From NCBI RefSeq assembly GCF_000819765.1, contig NZ_CDBT01000004.1:10403-71188 (forward strand): 60,786 nucleotides of DNA, read 5' to 3'. Below the pieces are notes generated by a model, which saw only the letters and a list, made by a program, of their open reading frames with translations, had not been told where the DNA came from and ran no database searches. Within the stretch, counting starts at the first letter, position 1. Each line of letters begins with the position of its first letter. The stretch comes from Aeromonas bivalvium. GTDB taxonomy: Bacteria > Pseudomonadota > Gammaproteobacteria > Enterobacterales > Aeromonadaceae. Positions 33,415 to 43,882 of the stretch are shown here, in pieces. Both the position numbers and the translations under genes were made by a program.

Positions 33415-33804
33415 GTGGGCAAAGCCGTGAAAAATAAACAGAGACCTGTAAACCTCGACCTACAGACTATCAGCTTTCCTGTCACCGCCATCGCTTCCAT
33501 CTTGCATCGTGTCTCAGGGGTGATCACCTTTGTGGCGCTTTCCATCTTGCTGTGGATGCTTGGTACTTCCCTTTCCTCTCCCGAGGGTTTCGACACTGTC
33601 ATGTCCATCCTGGACAACATCCTGGTCAAACTCGTGTTTTGGGGGATCCTGACGGCGCTCGCGTACCACATCGTTGGTGGTATTCGTCACCTGATCATGG
33701 ACATGGGCTATTGGGAAGAGCTGGAATCCGGCTCACAGAGCGCCCGTGTGGCCTTCGTGATCACCGGTGTCTTGGCGGTATTGGCGGGAGTACTGGTATG
33801 GTAA
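33415..33804 (+). CDS. sdhC: Succinate dehydrogenase cytochrome b556 subunit
   Basis: 129 residues, three membrane helices. [27 protein letters not shown] N-terminal block (quinone-site Ser/Arg) and [15 protein letters not shown] with the heme-ligand His are clear SdhC signatures; it anchors complex II and binds heme b with SdhD. GTG at 33415 is chosen: GGAG is four to five bases upstream and the length before RPVNLDLQ equals that of E. coli. A GTG four codons later is the alternative. First gene of sdhCDAB-sucABCD. Confidence 0.94.
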   Translation: MGKAVKNKQRPVNLDLQTISFPVTAIASILHRVSGVITFVALSILLWMLGTSLSSPEGFDTVMSILDNILVKLVFWGILTALAYHIVGGIRHLIMDMGYWEELESGSQSARVAFVITGVLAVLAGVLVW

Positions 33805-34142
33805 CCAATTCTGCAACCTTCGGGCGCAGCGGCGTTCACGATTACATCCTGATCCGTGCCACCGCCCTCATCATGACGTTCTACACCCTCTATCTGGTGG
33901 GTTTCATTGCCTTCAACGACATCACCTACCAGGTATGGGTCGGCTTCTTCGCCCAGACCTTTACCAAGGTGTTCACCCTGTTGGCGCTCTTCTGTGTGCT
34001 GATCCACGCCTGGATCGGCTTGTGGCAGGTGCTGACCGACTATATCAAGCCGGTTGCCGTACGGGGCTCTCTGCAATTTGCCCTGGTCGTGGTCTTGTTT
34101 GTCTATCTGATGACGGGTTTCGTCGTGCTGTGGGGTGTATAA
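33798..34142 (+). CDS. sdhD: Succinate dehydrogenase membrane anchor subunit
   Basis: 114 residues, three membrane helices. [15 protein letters not shown] and [23 protein letters not shown], with the heme-ligand His and quinone-site Tyr/Asp, are typical. It overlaps the sdhC stop by seven bases, indicating coupled translation, and is two bases from sdhA. Confidence 0.95.
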   Translation: MVTNSATFGRSGVHDYILIRATALIMTFYTLYLVGFIAFNDITYQVWVGFFAQTFTKVFTLLALFCVLIHAWIGLWQVLTDYIKPVAVRGSLQFALVVVLFVYLMTGFVVLWGV

Positions 34143-34143
34143 G

Positions 34144-35910
34144 GTGACTATTCCAACTCGTGAATTTGATGCGGTGGTGATCGGTGCCGGTGGCGCCGGC
34201 ATGCGTGCCGCACTGCAGATTGCCCAATCCGGCAAGAGCTGTGCTCTGCTGTCCAAGGTATTCCCGACCCGCTCCCATACCGTGTCCGCCCAGGGCGGGA
34301 TCACGGTCGCCCTGGGCAATGCCCATGACGACAACTGGCAGTGGCACATGTACGACACCGTCAAGGGCTCCGATTACATCGGTGACCAGGAAGCGATCGA
34401 ATACATGTGCAAGACGGGCCCGGAAGCCGTCTACGAACTGGAGAACATGGGCTTGCCCTTCTCCCGCTTCGACAACGGCCGCGTCTATCAGCGCCCGTTC
34501 GGTGGCCAGTCCAAGGATTTTGGCGGTGAGCAGGCGGCGCGTACCGCCGCGGCGGCCGACCGTACCGGTCACGCCCTGCTGCACACCCTGTATCAGCAAA
34601 ACGTCAAGAGCAAGACCACCGTCTTCTCCGAGTGGTATGCCCTGGATCTGGTGAAGAACCAGGACGGCCACGTGGTGGGTTGTACCGCCATCGACATGGA
34701 GAGCGGCGAAGTCGTCTACTTCAAGGCCAAGGCCACCGTGCTTGCCACCGGCGGCGCCGGTCGCATCTACCAGTCCACCACCAACGCCCACATCAATACC
34801 GGTGACGGCGTCGGCATGGCGCTGCGCGCCGGCGTGGGCGTGCAGGACATGGAATTCTGGCAGTTCCACCCCACCGGCATCGCCGGGGCAGGGGTGCTGG
34901 TGACCGAAGGCTGTCGCGGTGAGGGCGGTTATCTGCTCAACAAGGACGGCGAGCGCTTCATGGAGCGCTATGCGCCCAACGCCAAGGATCTGGCCGGTCG
35001 CGACGTGGTGGCCCGCTCCATCATGATCGAGATCCGCGAAGGCCGTGGTTGCGACGGTCCCTGGGGCCCGCACATCAAGCTCAAGCTGGATCACCTGGGC
35101 AAGGACGTACTGGAATCCCGCCTGCCGGGCATCTGCGAGCTCTCTCGCACCTTCGCCCACGTGGATCCGGTCAAGGAACCCATCCCCATCATCCCGACCT
35201 GCCACTACATGATGGGCGGCGTGCCGACCAGCGTGAACGGCCAGTGCCTGACCCAGGATAAAGACGGCAACGACGTCCCCGTGGTCGGCCTGTTCGCGGT
35301 GGGGGAAATCGCCTGTGTCTCCGTGCACGGTGCCAACCGCCTCGGCGGCAACTCCCTGCTGGATCTGGTGGTGTTCGGTCGTGCCGCCGGCATGCACCTG
35401 GTCAACACCCTGGGGGAGATGGAGCATGGCCGCGCCGCCTCCGAAGCGGACATCGATGCCGCCCTGGCCCGTTTCAATCGCTGGGAAAACACCCGAGACG
35501 GTGAAGACCCGGCCCAGATCCGCCGGGATCTGCAACGCTGCATGCAGAACAACTTCTCCGTGTTCCGTGAAGGTGACGCCATGGCCGAAGGGCTGGCGGA
35601 GCTCAAGCTCATCCGCGAGCGCCTGAAGAACGCCCGTCTTGACGATACCTCCAAGGAGTTCAACACCCAACGCATCGAGTGCCTGGAGCTGGACAATCTG
35701 ATGGAGACGGCGTTTGCCACCGCGGTGGCGGCCAACTTCCGTACCGAGAGCCGGGGCGCCCACAGCCGCTTCGACTTCCCGGAGCGTGACGACGATAGCT
35801 GGTTGTGCCACAGCCTCTATCACCCGGACACCGAGTCCATGACCCGTCGCGCGGTCAACATGTCACCCAAGACCCGTGAGGCGTTCCCGCCCAAGGTCCG
35901 GACTTACTGA
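34144..35910 (+). CDS. sdhA: Succinate dehydrogenase flavoprotein subunit
   Basis: 588 residues, as in E. coli. FAD-binding [14 protein letters not shown], the covalent-FAD histidine in [22 protein letters not shown] and the catalytic Arg in GCRGEGG, and TCHYMMGG. Oxidises succinate to fumarate. GTG start at 34144, directly after the sdhD stop with AAGG overlapping it; family alignment (M-x-x-P-x-REFDAV) supports this over the GTG at 34135. Confidence 0.97.
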   Translation: MTIPTREFDAVVIGAGGAGMRAALQIAQSGKSCALLSKVFPTRSHTVSAQGGITVALGNAHDDNWQWHMYDTVKGSDYIGDQEAIEYMCKTGPEAVYELENMGLPFSRFDNGRVYQRPFGGQSKDFGGEQAARTAAAADRTGHALLHTLYQQNVKSKTTVFSEWYALDLVKNQDGHVVGCTAIDMESGEVVYFKAKATVLATGGAGRIYQSTTNAHINTGDGVGMALRAGVGVQDMEFWQFHPTGIAGAGVLVTEGCRGEGGYLLNKDGERFMERYAPNAKDLAGRDVVARSIMIEIREGRGCDGPWGPHIKLKLDHLGKDVLESRLPGICELSRTFAHVDPVKEPIPIIPTCHYMMGGVPTSVNGQCLTQDKDGNDVPVVGLFAVGEIACVSVHGANRLGGNSLLDLVVFGRAAGMHLVNTLGEMEHGRAASEADIDAALARFNRWENTRDGEDPAQIRRDLQRCMQNNFSVFREGDAMAEGLAELKLIRERLKNARLDDTSKEFNTQRIECLELDNLMETAFATAVAANFRTESRGAHSRFDFPERDDDSWLCHSLYHPDTESMTRRAVNMSPKTREAFPPKVRTY

Positions 35911-35927
35911 TTGCGGAGCAAAGCACA

Positions 35928-36644
35928 ATGAACGTCACATTCTCGGTATATCGCTATAACCCGGACGTTGATAACGCCCCACATATGAAGGATTATCGTC
36001 TTGATATTCCTGAAGGTTCCGACATGATGGTGCTCGATGCGCTGATCCAGCTCAAAGAGCTGGATCCCACGCTCGCCTTCCGTCGCTCCTGCCGTGAAGG
36101 GGTCTGTGGCTCGGACGGGATCAACATGAATGGCAAGAACGGTCTTGCCTGCATCACCCCGCTCTCCGATCTCTTGAAGAAGGGCAACAAGGTGGTCATC
36201 CGCCCCTTGCCCGGCCTGCCGGTGATCCGCGATCTGGTGATCGACATGACCCAGTTCTACACCCAGTGGGAGAAGGTCAAGCCCTTCCTCATCAACGACG
36301 AAAAATTGCCGCCCGTGCGTGAGCACCTGCAATCCCCTGAAGAGCGTGCCAAGCTCGACGGCCTGTACGAATGTATCCTCTGTGCCTGCTGCTCGACCTC
36401 TTGCCCCTCCTTCTGGTGGAACCCGGACAAGTTCATCGGCCCCGCCGGTCTGCTTGCCGCCTATCGCTGGCTGGCCGACAGCCGCGACAGCGCCACCACT
36501 GAGCGTCTGGGCAACCTGGATGATGCCTTCAGCGTCTTCCGTTGCCACGGCATCATGAACTGTGTGAGCGTCTGTCCTAAGGGCCTCAACCCGACCAAGG
36601 CCATCGGCCATATCAAGTCGATGCTGCTCAACCGGGCTGTGTAA
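35928..36644 (+). CDS. sdhB: Succinate dehydrogenase iron-sulfur subunit
   Basis: 238 residues. [2Fe-2S] ligands in SCREGVCGSDGINMNG, then CILCACCSTSC and the last cluster motif CHGIMNCVSVCPKGLNP for the [4Fe-4S] and [3Fe-4S] clusters. Carries electrons from SdhA flavin to the quinone. GGAG lies ten bases before the ATG, 17 bases after sdhA. Confidence 0.97.
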   Translation: MNVTFSVYRYNPDVDNAPHMKDYRLDIPEGSDMMVLDALIQLKELDPTLAFRRSCREGVCGSDGINMNGKNGLACITPLSDLLKKGNKVVIRPLPGLPVIRDLVIDMTQFYTQWEKVKPFLINDEKLPPVREHLQSPEERAKLDGLYECILCACCSTSCPSFWWNPDKFIGPAGLLAAYRWLADSRDSATTERLGNLDDAFSVFRCHGIMNCVSVCPKGLNPTKAIGHIKSMLLNRAV

Positions 36645-36650
36645 TACCCA

Positions 36651-36714
36651 GGGCCCCGCCGCAAGGGCAGGGGCCCGACCTCTGGATGGCCACTCGACCC
36701 CTGGAAGGGTGGCC
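36651..36714 (+). other. Two hairpins between sdhB and sucA
   Basis: GGGCCCC (36651) pairs with GGGGCCC (36670), and GGCCAC (36688) with GTGGCC (36709); neither has a full T-tract (only GTTTAA after the second). They may set the ratio of sdh to suc message by processing or partial termination. Confidence 0.5.
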
Positions 36715-36769
36715 GTTTAACCCCGACAAAGCTGCTTCGTGGCAGTGACAAGAAGTACAAGGGATAGAC

Positions 36770-39580
36770 ATGCATAACGGCGTGATGAAGGCCTGGTTGG
36801 AGTCATCTCACCTGGCTGGTGCGAATGCAAGCTATATAGAGGATTTGTACGAATCCTTTCTGGACGATCCCGATTCCGTTGCCGAGGAGTGGCGCAGCAT
36901 CTTTGCTGAACTGCCCCAGGTCAATGGTCACGCGGTAGAACAACCCCACTCCCAGGTCCGCGATTATTTCCGTCGTCTGGCCAAGGACCCCTCCCGTTTC
37001 AGTGCCCCCGTTTCCGATCCCCAGGTGGATGCGAAGCAGGTGCGCGTATTGCAACTGATCAACGCCTTCCGTTTCCGCGGTCACCAGAATGCCAAGCTGG
37101 ACCCTCTCGGTCTCTGGGCCCGTGAAACCGTTGCCGAGCTCGATCCGGCCTTTCACAACCTGCAGGGTGCAGATATGGAGGCCACCTTCAATGTGGGCTC
37201 CTACGCCATCGGTCGCGAGACCATGGTGCTCTCCGATCTCTATGCCTCGCTCAAGAAGACCTATTGCGGCAGCATAGGCGCCGACTATATGCACCTCACC
37301 TCCACCGAAGAGAAGCGTTGGCTGCAAGACAGACTCGAATCCATCGAAGGGAAGGGGACCTATAGCCTCGAAGAGAAGACCCGCTTCCTCGAGAACCTGA
37401 CCGCCGCCGAAGGGTTGGAAAAATACCTGGGGGCCAAGTTCCCCGGCGCCAAGCGCTTCTCCCTGGAAGGGGGCGATGCCATGGTGCCCATGCTCAAGGA
37501 ATTGATCCGCCGCGCCGGCGAGCAGGGCTGCAAGGAGGCCGTGATCGGCATGGCCCACCGCGGCCGTCTCAACGTGCTGATCAACGTGCTCGGCAAGCGT
37601 GCCCAGGACTTGTTCGACGAGTTCGCCGGCAAGCATGGCGAATCCTGGGGCACAGGGGACGTGAAGTACCACATGGGCTTCTCCTCCGACTTCGCCACCC
37701 CGGGCGGCAACGTCCACCTGGCGCTCGCCTTCAACCCGTCTCACCTCGAAATCGTCAACCCCGTGGTCATCGGCTCCGTGCGTGCGCGCATGGACAGACG
37801 TGGCGACAAGGACGGCTCCAGCGTCTTGCCCATCACCATCCACGGTGACTCGGCCATCGCGGGGCAGGGGGTCGTTGCCGAGACCTTCAACATGTCCCAG
37901 ACCCGAGCCTATGGCGTGGGCGGGACGGTGCGCATCGTCATCAACAACCAGGTGGGCTTCACCACCTCCAACATGCGTGACGTGCGCTCCACCGAATATT
38001 GCACCGACATCGCCAAGGCGGTGCAGGCCCCCGTGCTGCACGTCAACGGGGACGACCCGGAAGCCGTGGTGCTGGTGACCCAGATAGCGCTGGATTATCG
38101 CAATACCTTCAAGCGCGACGTGGTGATCGAGCTGGTTTGCTACCGTCGTCACGGCCACAACGAGGCGGACGAGCCGAGCGCGACCCAGCCCTTGATGTAC
38201 CAGAAGATCAAGCAGCATCCGACGCCGCGCAAGATCTACGCCGATCAGCTGGTCGCCGAAGGCAGCATCAGCCAGGAGCTGGCCACCGCCCAGGTCAATG
38301 AATACCGTGACGCCCTGGACAAGGGGGAGCGGGTGGTCAAGGAGTGGCGCCCCATGGAGCTGCACTCCGTGGACTGGACCCCGTATCTCGGTCACGACTG
38401 GGCCATGCACTATGACGCCAGCCTGCCCATGGAGCAGCTCAAGGCCCTGGGCGAGCGCGTCAGCCAGTACCCGGCCTCCCACGTGCTGCAACGTCAGGTG
38501 CAGAAGATATACGAAGACCGCCGCCTGATGGCCGCCGGCGACAAGCTGCTGGACTGGGGCTTCGCCGAGACCCTGGCCTACGCCACCCTGGTGGACAAGG
38601 GCGCCCGCATCCGTATCACGGGGCAGGATTCCGGCCGCGGCACCTTCTTCCACCGCCATGCCGTGCTGCACAACCAGAACGATGCCAGCACCTACACACC
38701 GCTGTGCAACATTCATGAGCAGCAGGGACCGTTCGAAGTTTATGACTCCGTGCTCTCCGAAGAGGCGGTACTGGCGTTCGAATATGGTTACGCCAGCGCC
38801 GAGCCCGCCGGCCTCACCATCTGGGAAGCCCAGTTCGGTGACTTCGCCAACGGTGCCCAGGTGGTGATCGACCAGTTCCTCTCCTCCGGCGAACAGAAGT
38901 GGGGCCGGATGTGCGGCCTGACCATGCTGCTGCCCCACGGCTACGAGGGACAGGGTCCGGAGCACTCCTCCGCCCGTCTGGAGCGCTATCTGCAGATGTG
39001 CGCCGAGCACAACATGCAGGTGTGCGTGCCCTCCACCCCGGCCCAGGTCTATCACATGCTGCGCCGCCAGGTGGTGCGCCCCATGCGTCGTCCGCTCATC
39101 GTGATGTCGCCCAAGTCCCTGCTGCGTCATCCGCTGGCGGTGAGCAAGCTCGAAGAACTGGCACAAGGCACCTTCCAGAATGCCATCGGCGAGATCGACG
39201 CCCTGGATCCGAAAGGGGTCAAGCGGGTGGTGTTCTGCTCCGGCAAGGTCTACTACGACCTGCTCGATGCCCGTCGCAAGGCCGAGCAGCAAGACGTGGC
39301 CCTGGTGCGCATCGAGCAGCTCTACCCCTTCCCCGAGGCGGAAGTGCGCGCCATCCTGGCCGATTATGCCCATGTCACCGATTTCGTCTGGTGTCAGGAA
39401 GAGCCGCAGAACCAGGGCGCCTGGTATTGCACTCGCCATCACTATGATGGGGTCCTGCCTGCCGGTGCCACCCTGCGTTATGCCGGTCGTTCGGCCTCCG
39501 CCTCACCGGCGGTCGGTTACATGTCCGTCCACGCCAAGCAGCAGAAAGCCCTGGTGGAAGACGCCCTTACTCTGGCCTAA
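36770..39580 (+). CDS. sucA: 2-oxoglutarate dehydrogenase E1 component
   Basis: 936 residues. Thiamine-diphosphate-dependent decarboxylase of the 2-oxoglutarate dehydrogenase complex. N-terminal ANASYIEDLYESFLDDPDSV is the SucB-interacting end; GMAHRGRLNVL near 260, GDSAIAGQGV and the YRRHGHNEADEPS block follow, with the C-terminal transketolase-like half (GQDSGRGTFFHRHA, GYEGQGPEHSSARLERYLQ). AAGGGA before the ATG. Linked to sucB by a 33-base gap. Confidence 0.97.
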   Translation: MHNGVMKAWLESSHLAGANASYIEDLYESFLDDPDSVAEEWRSIFAELPQVNGHAVEQPHSQVRDYFRRLAKDPSRFSAPVSDPQVDAKQVRVLQLINAFRFRGHQNAKLDPLGLWARETVAELDPAFHNLQGADMEATFNVGSYAIGRETMVLSDLYASLKKTYCGSIGADYMHLTSTEEKRWLQDRLESIEGKGTYSLEEKTRFLENLTAAEGLEKYLGAKFPGAKRFSLEGGDAMVPMLKELIRRAGEQGCKEAVIGMAHRGRLNVLINVLGKRAQDLFDEFAGKHGESWGTGDVKYHMGFSSDFATPGGNVHLALAFNPSHLEIVNPVVIGSVRARMDRRGDKDGSSVLPITIHGDSAIAGQGVVAETFNMSQTRAYGVGGTVRIVINNQVGFTTSNMRDVRSTEYCTDIAKAVQAPVLHVNGDDPEAVVLVTQIALDYRNTFKRDVVIELVCYRRHGHNEADEPSATQPLMYQKIKQHPTPRKIYADQLVAEGSISQELATAQVNEYRDALDKGERVVKEWRPMELHSVDWTPYLGHDWAMHYDASLPMEQLKALGERVSQYPASHVLQRQVQKIYEDRRLMAAGDKLLDWGFAETLAYATLVDKGARIRITGQDSGRGTFFHRHAVLHNQNDASTYTPLCNIHEQQGPFEVYDSVLSEEAVLAFEYGYASAEPAGLTIWEAQFGDFANGAQVVIDQFLSSGEQKWGRMCGLTMLLPHGYEGQGPEHSSARLERYLQMCAEHNMQVCVPSTPAQVYHMLRRQVVRPMRRPLIVMSPKSLLRHPLAVSKLEELAQGTFQNAIGEIDALDPKGVKRVVFCSGKVYYDLLDARRKAEQQDVALVRIEQLYPFPEAEVRAILADYAHVTDFVWCQEEPQNQGAWYCTRHHYDGVLPAGATLRYAGRSASASPAVGYMSVHAKQQKALVEDALTLA

Positions 39581-39613
39581 GCCCTGAACAAGAAGTAACA
39601 AGGAACTGATTAC

Positions 39614-40798
39614 ATGACTATCGAGATCAAGGTACCGGACCTGCCGGAATCAGTGGCCGACGCCACCATCGCGACCTGGCACAAGCAACCGGGGGATCTG
39701 GTTGCCCGTGACGAAGTGCTGGTCGACATCGAGACCGACAAGGTCGTACTGGAAGTGCCGGCGCCGGAAGCGGGCATCCTGGGTGACATTCTGCAGGCCG
39801 AAGGCGCCACCGTGCTCTCCCGCCAGCTGATCGCCATGCTCAAGGCCGCTCCGGTCGCGGGCGAAGAGACCAAGGAGAAGCCGGTTGAAGCCGCCGCCGA
39901 GAGTGGCGCGGCCGATGATCTGAGCCCCTCGGTGCGCCGCCTGGTGGCCGAGCACGCCATCGACGTGGCCAAGCTGACCGGTACCGGCAAGGGCGGTCGC
40001 GTTACCAAGGAAGACGTGGAAGCCTTCCTCAAGGGTGGCAGCAAGCCCGCCGCCCCGGTTGCGGCAGCTCCGGCTGCGCCGATCGCCCCCCTGGCCGGTC
40101 GCACCGAGAAGCGGGTGCCCATGACCCGCCTGCGCAAGCGCATCGCCGAACGTCTGCTGGAGGCCAAGAACACCACCGCCATGCTGACCACCTTCAACGA
40201 GATCAACATGGCGCCCATCATGAAGCTGCGCAAGCAGTACGGCGAGATCTTCGAGAAGAAGCACGGCATCAAGCTCGGCTTCATGTCCTTCTACGTCAAG
40301 GCCGTGGTCGAGTCCCTCAAGCGCTACCCGGAAGTGAACGCGGCGCTGGATGGTGACGACATCGTCTATCACAACTACTTCGACGTCAGCATCGCCGTCT
40401 CCACCCCCCGCGGCCTGGTGACCCCGGTACTGCGCGATTGCGACAGCATGAGCCTGGCCGACATCGAGAAGGCCATCAAGGAGCTGGCGGGCAAGGGTCG
40501 TGACGGCAAGCTGACCGTGGACGAACTGACCGGCGGCAACTTCACCATCACCAACGGTGGCGTGTTCGGCTCCCTGATGTCCACTCCCATCATCAACCCG
40601 CCGCAAAGCGCCATCCTGGGGATGCACAAGATCCAGGACAGGCCCATGGCGGTGGACGGCAAGGTGGAAATCCTGCCGATGATGTACCTGGCGCTCTCCT
40701 ACGATCACCGCATCATCGACGGCCGCGAGTCGGTCGGCTTCCTGGTCTCCATCAAGGAGCTGCTGGAAGATCCGACCCGTCTGCTGCTGGACGTCTGA
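39614..40798 (+). CDS. sucB: Dihydrolipoyl succinyltransferase (E2)
   Basis: 394 residues. Lipoyl domain with Lys43 in ETDKVVLEV, Ala/Pro linker, peripheral-subunit-binding domain ([32 protein letters not shown] region, about 98-130), a second Ala/Pro linker, then the catalytic core with [11 protein letters not shown] near the C-terminus. A single lipoyl domain, as in E. coli SucB. Forms the cubic core of the complex. Confidence 0.96.
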   Translation: MTIEIKVPDLPESVADATIATWHKQPGDLVARDEVLVDIETDKVVLEVPAPEAGILGDILQAEGATVLSRQLIAMLKAAPVAGEETKEKPVEAAAESGAADDLSPSVRRLVAEHAIDVAKLTGTGKGGRVTKEDVEAFLKGGSKPAAPVAAAPAAPIAPLAGRTEKRVPMTRLRKRIAERLLEAKNTTAMLTTFNEINMAPIMKLRKQYGEIFEKKHGIKLGFMSFYVKAVVESLKRYPEVNAALDGDDIVYHNYFDVSIAVSTPRGLVTPVLRDCDSMSLADIEKAIKELAGKGRDGKLTVDELTGGNFTITNGGVFGSLMSTPIINPPQSAILGMHKIQDRPMAVDGKVEILPMMYLALSYDHRIIDGRESVGFLVSIKELLEDPTRLLLDV

Positions 40799-40809
40799 TC
40801 ACCAAGAAT

Positions 40810-40833
40810 ATAGGGGCCTGTCCGGGCCCCTAT
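40810..40833 (+). other. Hairpin between sucB and sucC
   Basis: ATAGGGGCC / GGCCCCTAT, nine perfect pairs with a 6-base loop and no T-tract; likely a processing or stability element, since sucC belongs to the same operon. Confidence 0.5.
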
Positions 40834-40889
40834 CGCAGGGGCATTGAGAAACACCCCAACGGATATAACGACAACACGGATAGAACATC

Positions 40890-42056
40890 ATGAATTTGCA
40901 TGAATATCAGGCAAAACAGCTGTTTGCCCAGTATGGCCTGCCGGTCTCCGAAGGTTATGCCTGCGCAACCCCGCAAGAAGCTGCCGAAGCGGCAGACAAG
41001 ATTGGCGGCAACATGTGGGTCGTCAAGTGCCAGGTGCACGCCGGCGGCCGCGGTAAAGCGGGCGGCGTCAAGCTGGCCAAGAGCAAGGACGAGATCCGTG
41101 CCTTCGCCCAGAACTGGCTTGGCAAGAACCTGGTCACCTACCAGACCGACGCCAACGGCCAGCCGGTCACCAAGATCCTGGTGGAATCCTGCACCGACAT
41201 CGCCAAGGAGCTCTACTTGGGCGCCGTGGTCGATCGCAGCAGCCGCCGCGTGGTCTTCATGGCCTCCACCGAGGGCGGTGTCGAGATCGAGAAAGTCGCC
41301 GAAGAGACGCCGCACCTGATCCACAAGGCCGCCATCGATCCCCTGGTGGGCCCCCAGGCCTATCAGGCCCGCGAGCTGGCCTTCAAGCTGGGTCTGGTCG
41401 GCGATCAGATCAAGCAGTTCACCAAGATCTTCATGGGTCTGGGCAAGATGTTCCAGGATTGCGACTTCGCCCTGCTGGAGATCAACCCCCTGGTCATCAC
41501 CGACAAGGGCAACCTGCACTGCCTGGACGGCAAGATCAACATCGATGCCAACGCCCTGTACCGTCAGCCCAAGCTGCGCGAGATGCACGATCCCTCCCAG
41601 GATGACCCCCGCGAGGCGCACGCCGCCCAGTGGGAGCTGAACTATGTGGCCCTCGACGGCAACATCGGCTGCATGGTCAACGGTGCGGGTCTGGCCATGG
41701 GCACCATGGACATCGTCAACCTGCACGGCGGTTCACCGGCCAACTTCCTGGACGTCGGCGGTGGCGCCACCAAGGAGCGGGTGACCGAGGCGTTCAAGAT
41801 CATCCTCTCCGACACCAAGGTGCAGGCCGTGCTGGTCAACATCTTCGGCGGCATAGTGCGCTGCGACATGATCGCGGAAGGCATCATAGGCGCCGTGAAG
41901 GAAGTGGGGGTCAAGGTACCCGTGGTGGTACGTCTGGAAGGCAACAATGCCGACCTGGGTGCCCAGAAACTGGCCGAGAGCGGCCTCAACATCATCGCCG
42001 CCAAGAGTCTGACTGACGCAGCTCAGCAAGTGGTTAAAGCAGCGGAGGCCAAATAA
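40890..42056 (+). CDS. sucC: Succinyl-CoA synthetase beta subunit
   Basis: 388 residues. ATP-grasp domain at the N-terminus ([37 protein letters not shown]) and a C-terminal ligase-CoA domain ([33 protein letters not shown]). Makes ATP/GTP while releasing succinate. Stop and sucD start overlap in TAATG. Confidence 0.97.
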   Translation: MNLHEYQAKQLFAQYGLPVSEGYACATPQEAAEAADKIGGNMWVVKCQVHAGGRGKAGGVKLAKSKDEIRAFAQNWLGKNLVTYQTDANGQPVTKILVESCTDIAKELYLGAVVDRSSRRVVFMASTEGGVEIEKVAEETPHLIHKAAIDPLVGPQAYQARELAFKLGLVGDQIKQFTKIFMGLGKMFQDCDFALLEINPLVITDKGNLHCLDGKINIDANALYRQPKLREMHDPSQDDPREAHAAQWELNYVALDGNIGCMVNGAGLAMGTMDIVNLHGGSPANFLDVGGGATKERVTEAFKIILSDTKVQAVLVNIFGGIVRCDMIAEGIIGAVKEVGVKVPVVVRLEGNNADLGAQKLAESGLNIIAAKSLTDAAQQVVKAAEAK

Positions 42057-42928
42057 TGAGCGTTCTGATCAACAAAGATACCAAGGTGATCTGCCAGGGC
42101 TTCACCGGCGGCCAGGGTACCTTCCACTCCGAACAGGCCATTGCCTACGGCACCCAGATGGTCGGCGGCGTGTCCCCGGGCAAGGGTGGCACTACCCACC
42201 TGGGCCTGCCGGTATTCAACACGGTGCGTGACGCCGTGGAAGCCACAGGTGCCACCGCCTCCGTCATCTATGTGCCGGCGCCCTTCTGCAAGGACGCCAT
42301 CCTGGAAGCCATCGATGCCGGCATCCAGCTCATCGTCACCATCACCGAAGGCATCCCGACCCTGGACATGCTGGACGTCAAGGTGAAGCTGCAGGAAACC
42401 GGCGTGCGCATGATTGGCCCCAACTGCCCGGGCGTTATCACTCCGGGTGAGTGCAAGATCGGCATCATGCCCGGTCACATTCACCAGCCCGGCAAGGTGG
42501 GCATCGTGTCGCGCTCCGGCACCCTGACCTACGAAGCGGTCAAGCAGACCACGGACGAAGGCTTCGGCCAGTCCACCTGCGTCGGTATCGGCGGCGACCC
42601 CATCCCGGGCTCCAACTTCATCGACATCCTGGAGATGTTCCAGAACGATCCGCAGACCGAAGCCATCGTCATGATCGGCGAGATCGGCGGCAATGCCGAG
42701 GAAGAAGCGGCGGCCTACATCAAGGCCAACGTCACCAAGCCGGTGGTCTCCTACATCGCGGGCGTCACCGCGCCTCCGGGCAAGCGCATGGGCCATGCTG
42801 GCGCCATCATCGCCGGTGGCAAGGGTACCGCGGCCGAGAAGTTTGCCGCCCTGGAAGATGCCGGTGTGAAAACCGTGCGCTCCCTGGCCGATATCGGCAA
42901 GGCCTTGCGGGAAGTGACCGGCTGGTAA
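42056..42928 (+). CDS. sucD: Succinyl-CoA synthetase alpha subunit
   Basis: 290 residues. CoA-binding Rossmann domain ([29 protein letters not shown]) and the phosphorylated histidine in [11 protein letters not shown] (His247). Last gene of the TCA operon; start codon overlaps the sucC stop by one base and a strong terminator follows. Confidence 0.97.
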   Translation: MSVLINKDTKVICQGFTGGQGTFHSEQAIAYGTQMVGGVSPGKGGTTHLGLPVFNTVRDAVEATGATASVIYVPAPFCKDAILEAIDAGIQLIVTITEGIPTLDMLDVKVKLQETGVRMIGPNCPGVITPGECKIGIMPGHIHQPGKVGIVSRSGTLTYEAVKQTTDEGFGQSTCVGIGGDPIPGSNFIDILEMFQNDPQTEAIVMIGEIGGNAEEEAAAYIKANVTKPVVSYIAGVTAPPGKRMGHAGAIIAGGKGTAAEKFAALEDAGVKTVRSLADIGKALREVTGW

Positions 42929-42954
42929 GTTAGCCTGTTCTCTCCGATAGCAAG

Positions 42955-42981
42955 ATGCCGCCCCAGGGCGGCATTTTTTAT
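42955..42981 (+). terminator. Terminator of sdhCDAB-sucABCD
   Basis: ATGCCGCC / GGCGGCAT stem with a CCAG loop, then seven bases almost all T. Confidence 0.9.
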
Positions 42982-43179
42982 GGCGCTTAATCGGTATGGT
43001 GAGGGTATTCACCTGACCATTGCCCTCAACCATTGCCCTCAAAGGGGAGCGGTCATCCGGCTTCCAACCGGATGGCAGCATGGTGCCCAGTATGATTGGA
43101 CCATACAGCCTTCACCTTGAAAAATCGGGGGATAAGGGGTATAACCACGCGCTTTCCTGGTGTATTTAGCGAGCCTCTT

Positions 43180-43614
43180 ATGCAAACTCCTTTTTGGCAG
43201 GCCAAGACCCTGCAACAGATGACCACGGCCGAGTGGGAGTCCCTGTGCGATGGCTGCGGCAAGTGCTGCCTCAACAAGCTGATCGACGCCGATACCGATG
43301 AGCTGGTGTTCACCAATGTGGCCTGCAATCTGCTCAACACCAGGAGCTGCCAGTGCTCCGACTATCACAATCGCTTCAAGAAGGAGCCGGACTGCCTGCA
43401 GATCACGGTGGACAAGATTGCCGAGTTCAACTGGCTGCCGTCAAGCTGCGCCTACCGTCTGCTGGCCGAGGGACAGAGCCTGCCGGCCTGGCATCCGCTC
43501 ATCACCGGCAGCCGCTCCGCCATGCACCAGGCTGGCCAGTCGGTGCGTGGCAAGGTGATACACGAGCGCGAGGCGGGAGAGTGGGAGGATCACATCATCA
43601 CCTGGGCGAGCTGA
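43180..43614 (+). CDS. ycgN: YcgN family cysteine-cluster protein
   Basis: 144 residues. N-terminal [12 protein letters not shown] and [17 protein letters not shown], the CxxCxxCC cluster of the UPF0153/UPF0260 families, then [16 protein letters not shown] and [19 protein letters not shown], all matching E. coli YcgN. Probably binds zinc or an iron-sulfur cluster; function not established. The frame opens at 43096, but ATG 43180 begins where the homology begins. The 250 bases upstream contain the sucD terminator and a 13-base CCATTGCCCTCAA duplicate, nothing else recognised. Confidence 0.88.
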   Translation: MQTPFWQAKTLQQMTTAEWESLCDGCGKCCLNKLIDADTDELVFTNVACNLLNTRSCQCSDYHNRFKKEPDCLQITVDKIAEFNWLPSSCAYRLLAEGQSLPAWHPLITGSRSAMHQAGQSVRGKVIHEREAGEWEDHIITWAS

Positions 43615-43635
43615 GCTGCCCATTGCCCCCTTTAA

Positions 43636-43664
43636 AAGAGAGCCACCTTGCGTGGCTCTCTTCG
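43636..43664 (+). terminator. ycgN terminator
   Basis: AAGAGAGCCAC / GTGGCTCTCTT, 11 perfect pairs, loop CTTGC. Confidence 0.85.
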
Positions 43665-43837
43665 TTTCTGACGGGAGGTGAAGCAGTCGAGCCGATGGTG
43701 GAAGAACTGAAGGAGAGCCATTTGTGACGAGAGCAGGGGGCCCGAAAGCGCCTCTCTAAACGGTCCGCCTTGATGGTTACAGCCTCCAGGCGTGGAAGAT
43801 GAGGGAAAAAAGATAAGTGCCCGGCAAACCCGGGATA

Positions 43838-43866
43838 AAAAAAGAGCCGCAGATGCGGCTCTTTTT
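43838..43866 (-). terminator. rne terminator
   Basis: AAAAAGAGCCGC / GCGGCTCTTTTT stem with an AGAT loop; A-tract on the left gives a long T-tract for leftward transcription from rne. Confidence 0.88.
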
Positions 43867-43882
43867 GGTGACGGGCGTTCCC

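Noticed and set aside
34045..35823. A 592-codon - strand frame
   Set aside because: Antisense to sdhA; composition typical of a shadow frame.
36803..39442. An 879-codon open frame on the - strand
   Set aside because: Antisense to sucA, rich in His/Gly/Gln without any domain; high-GC shadow.
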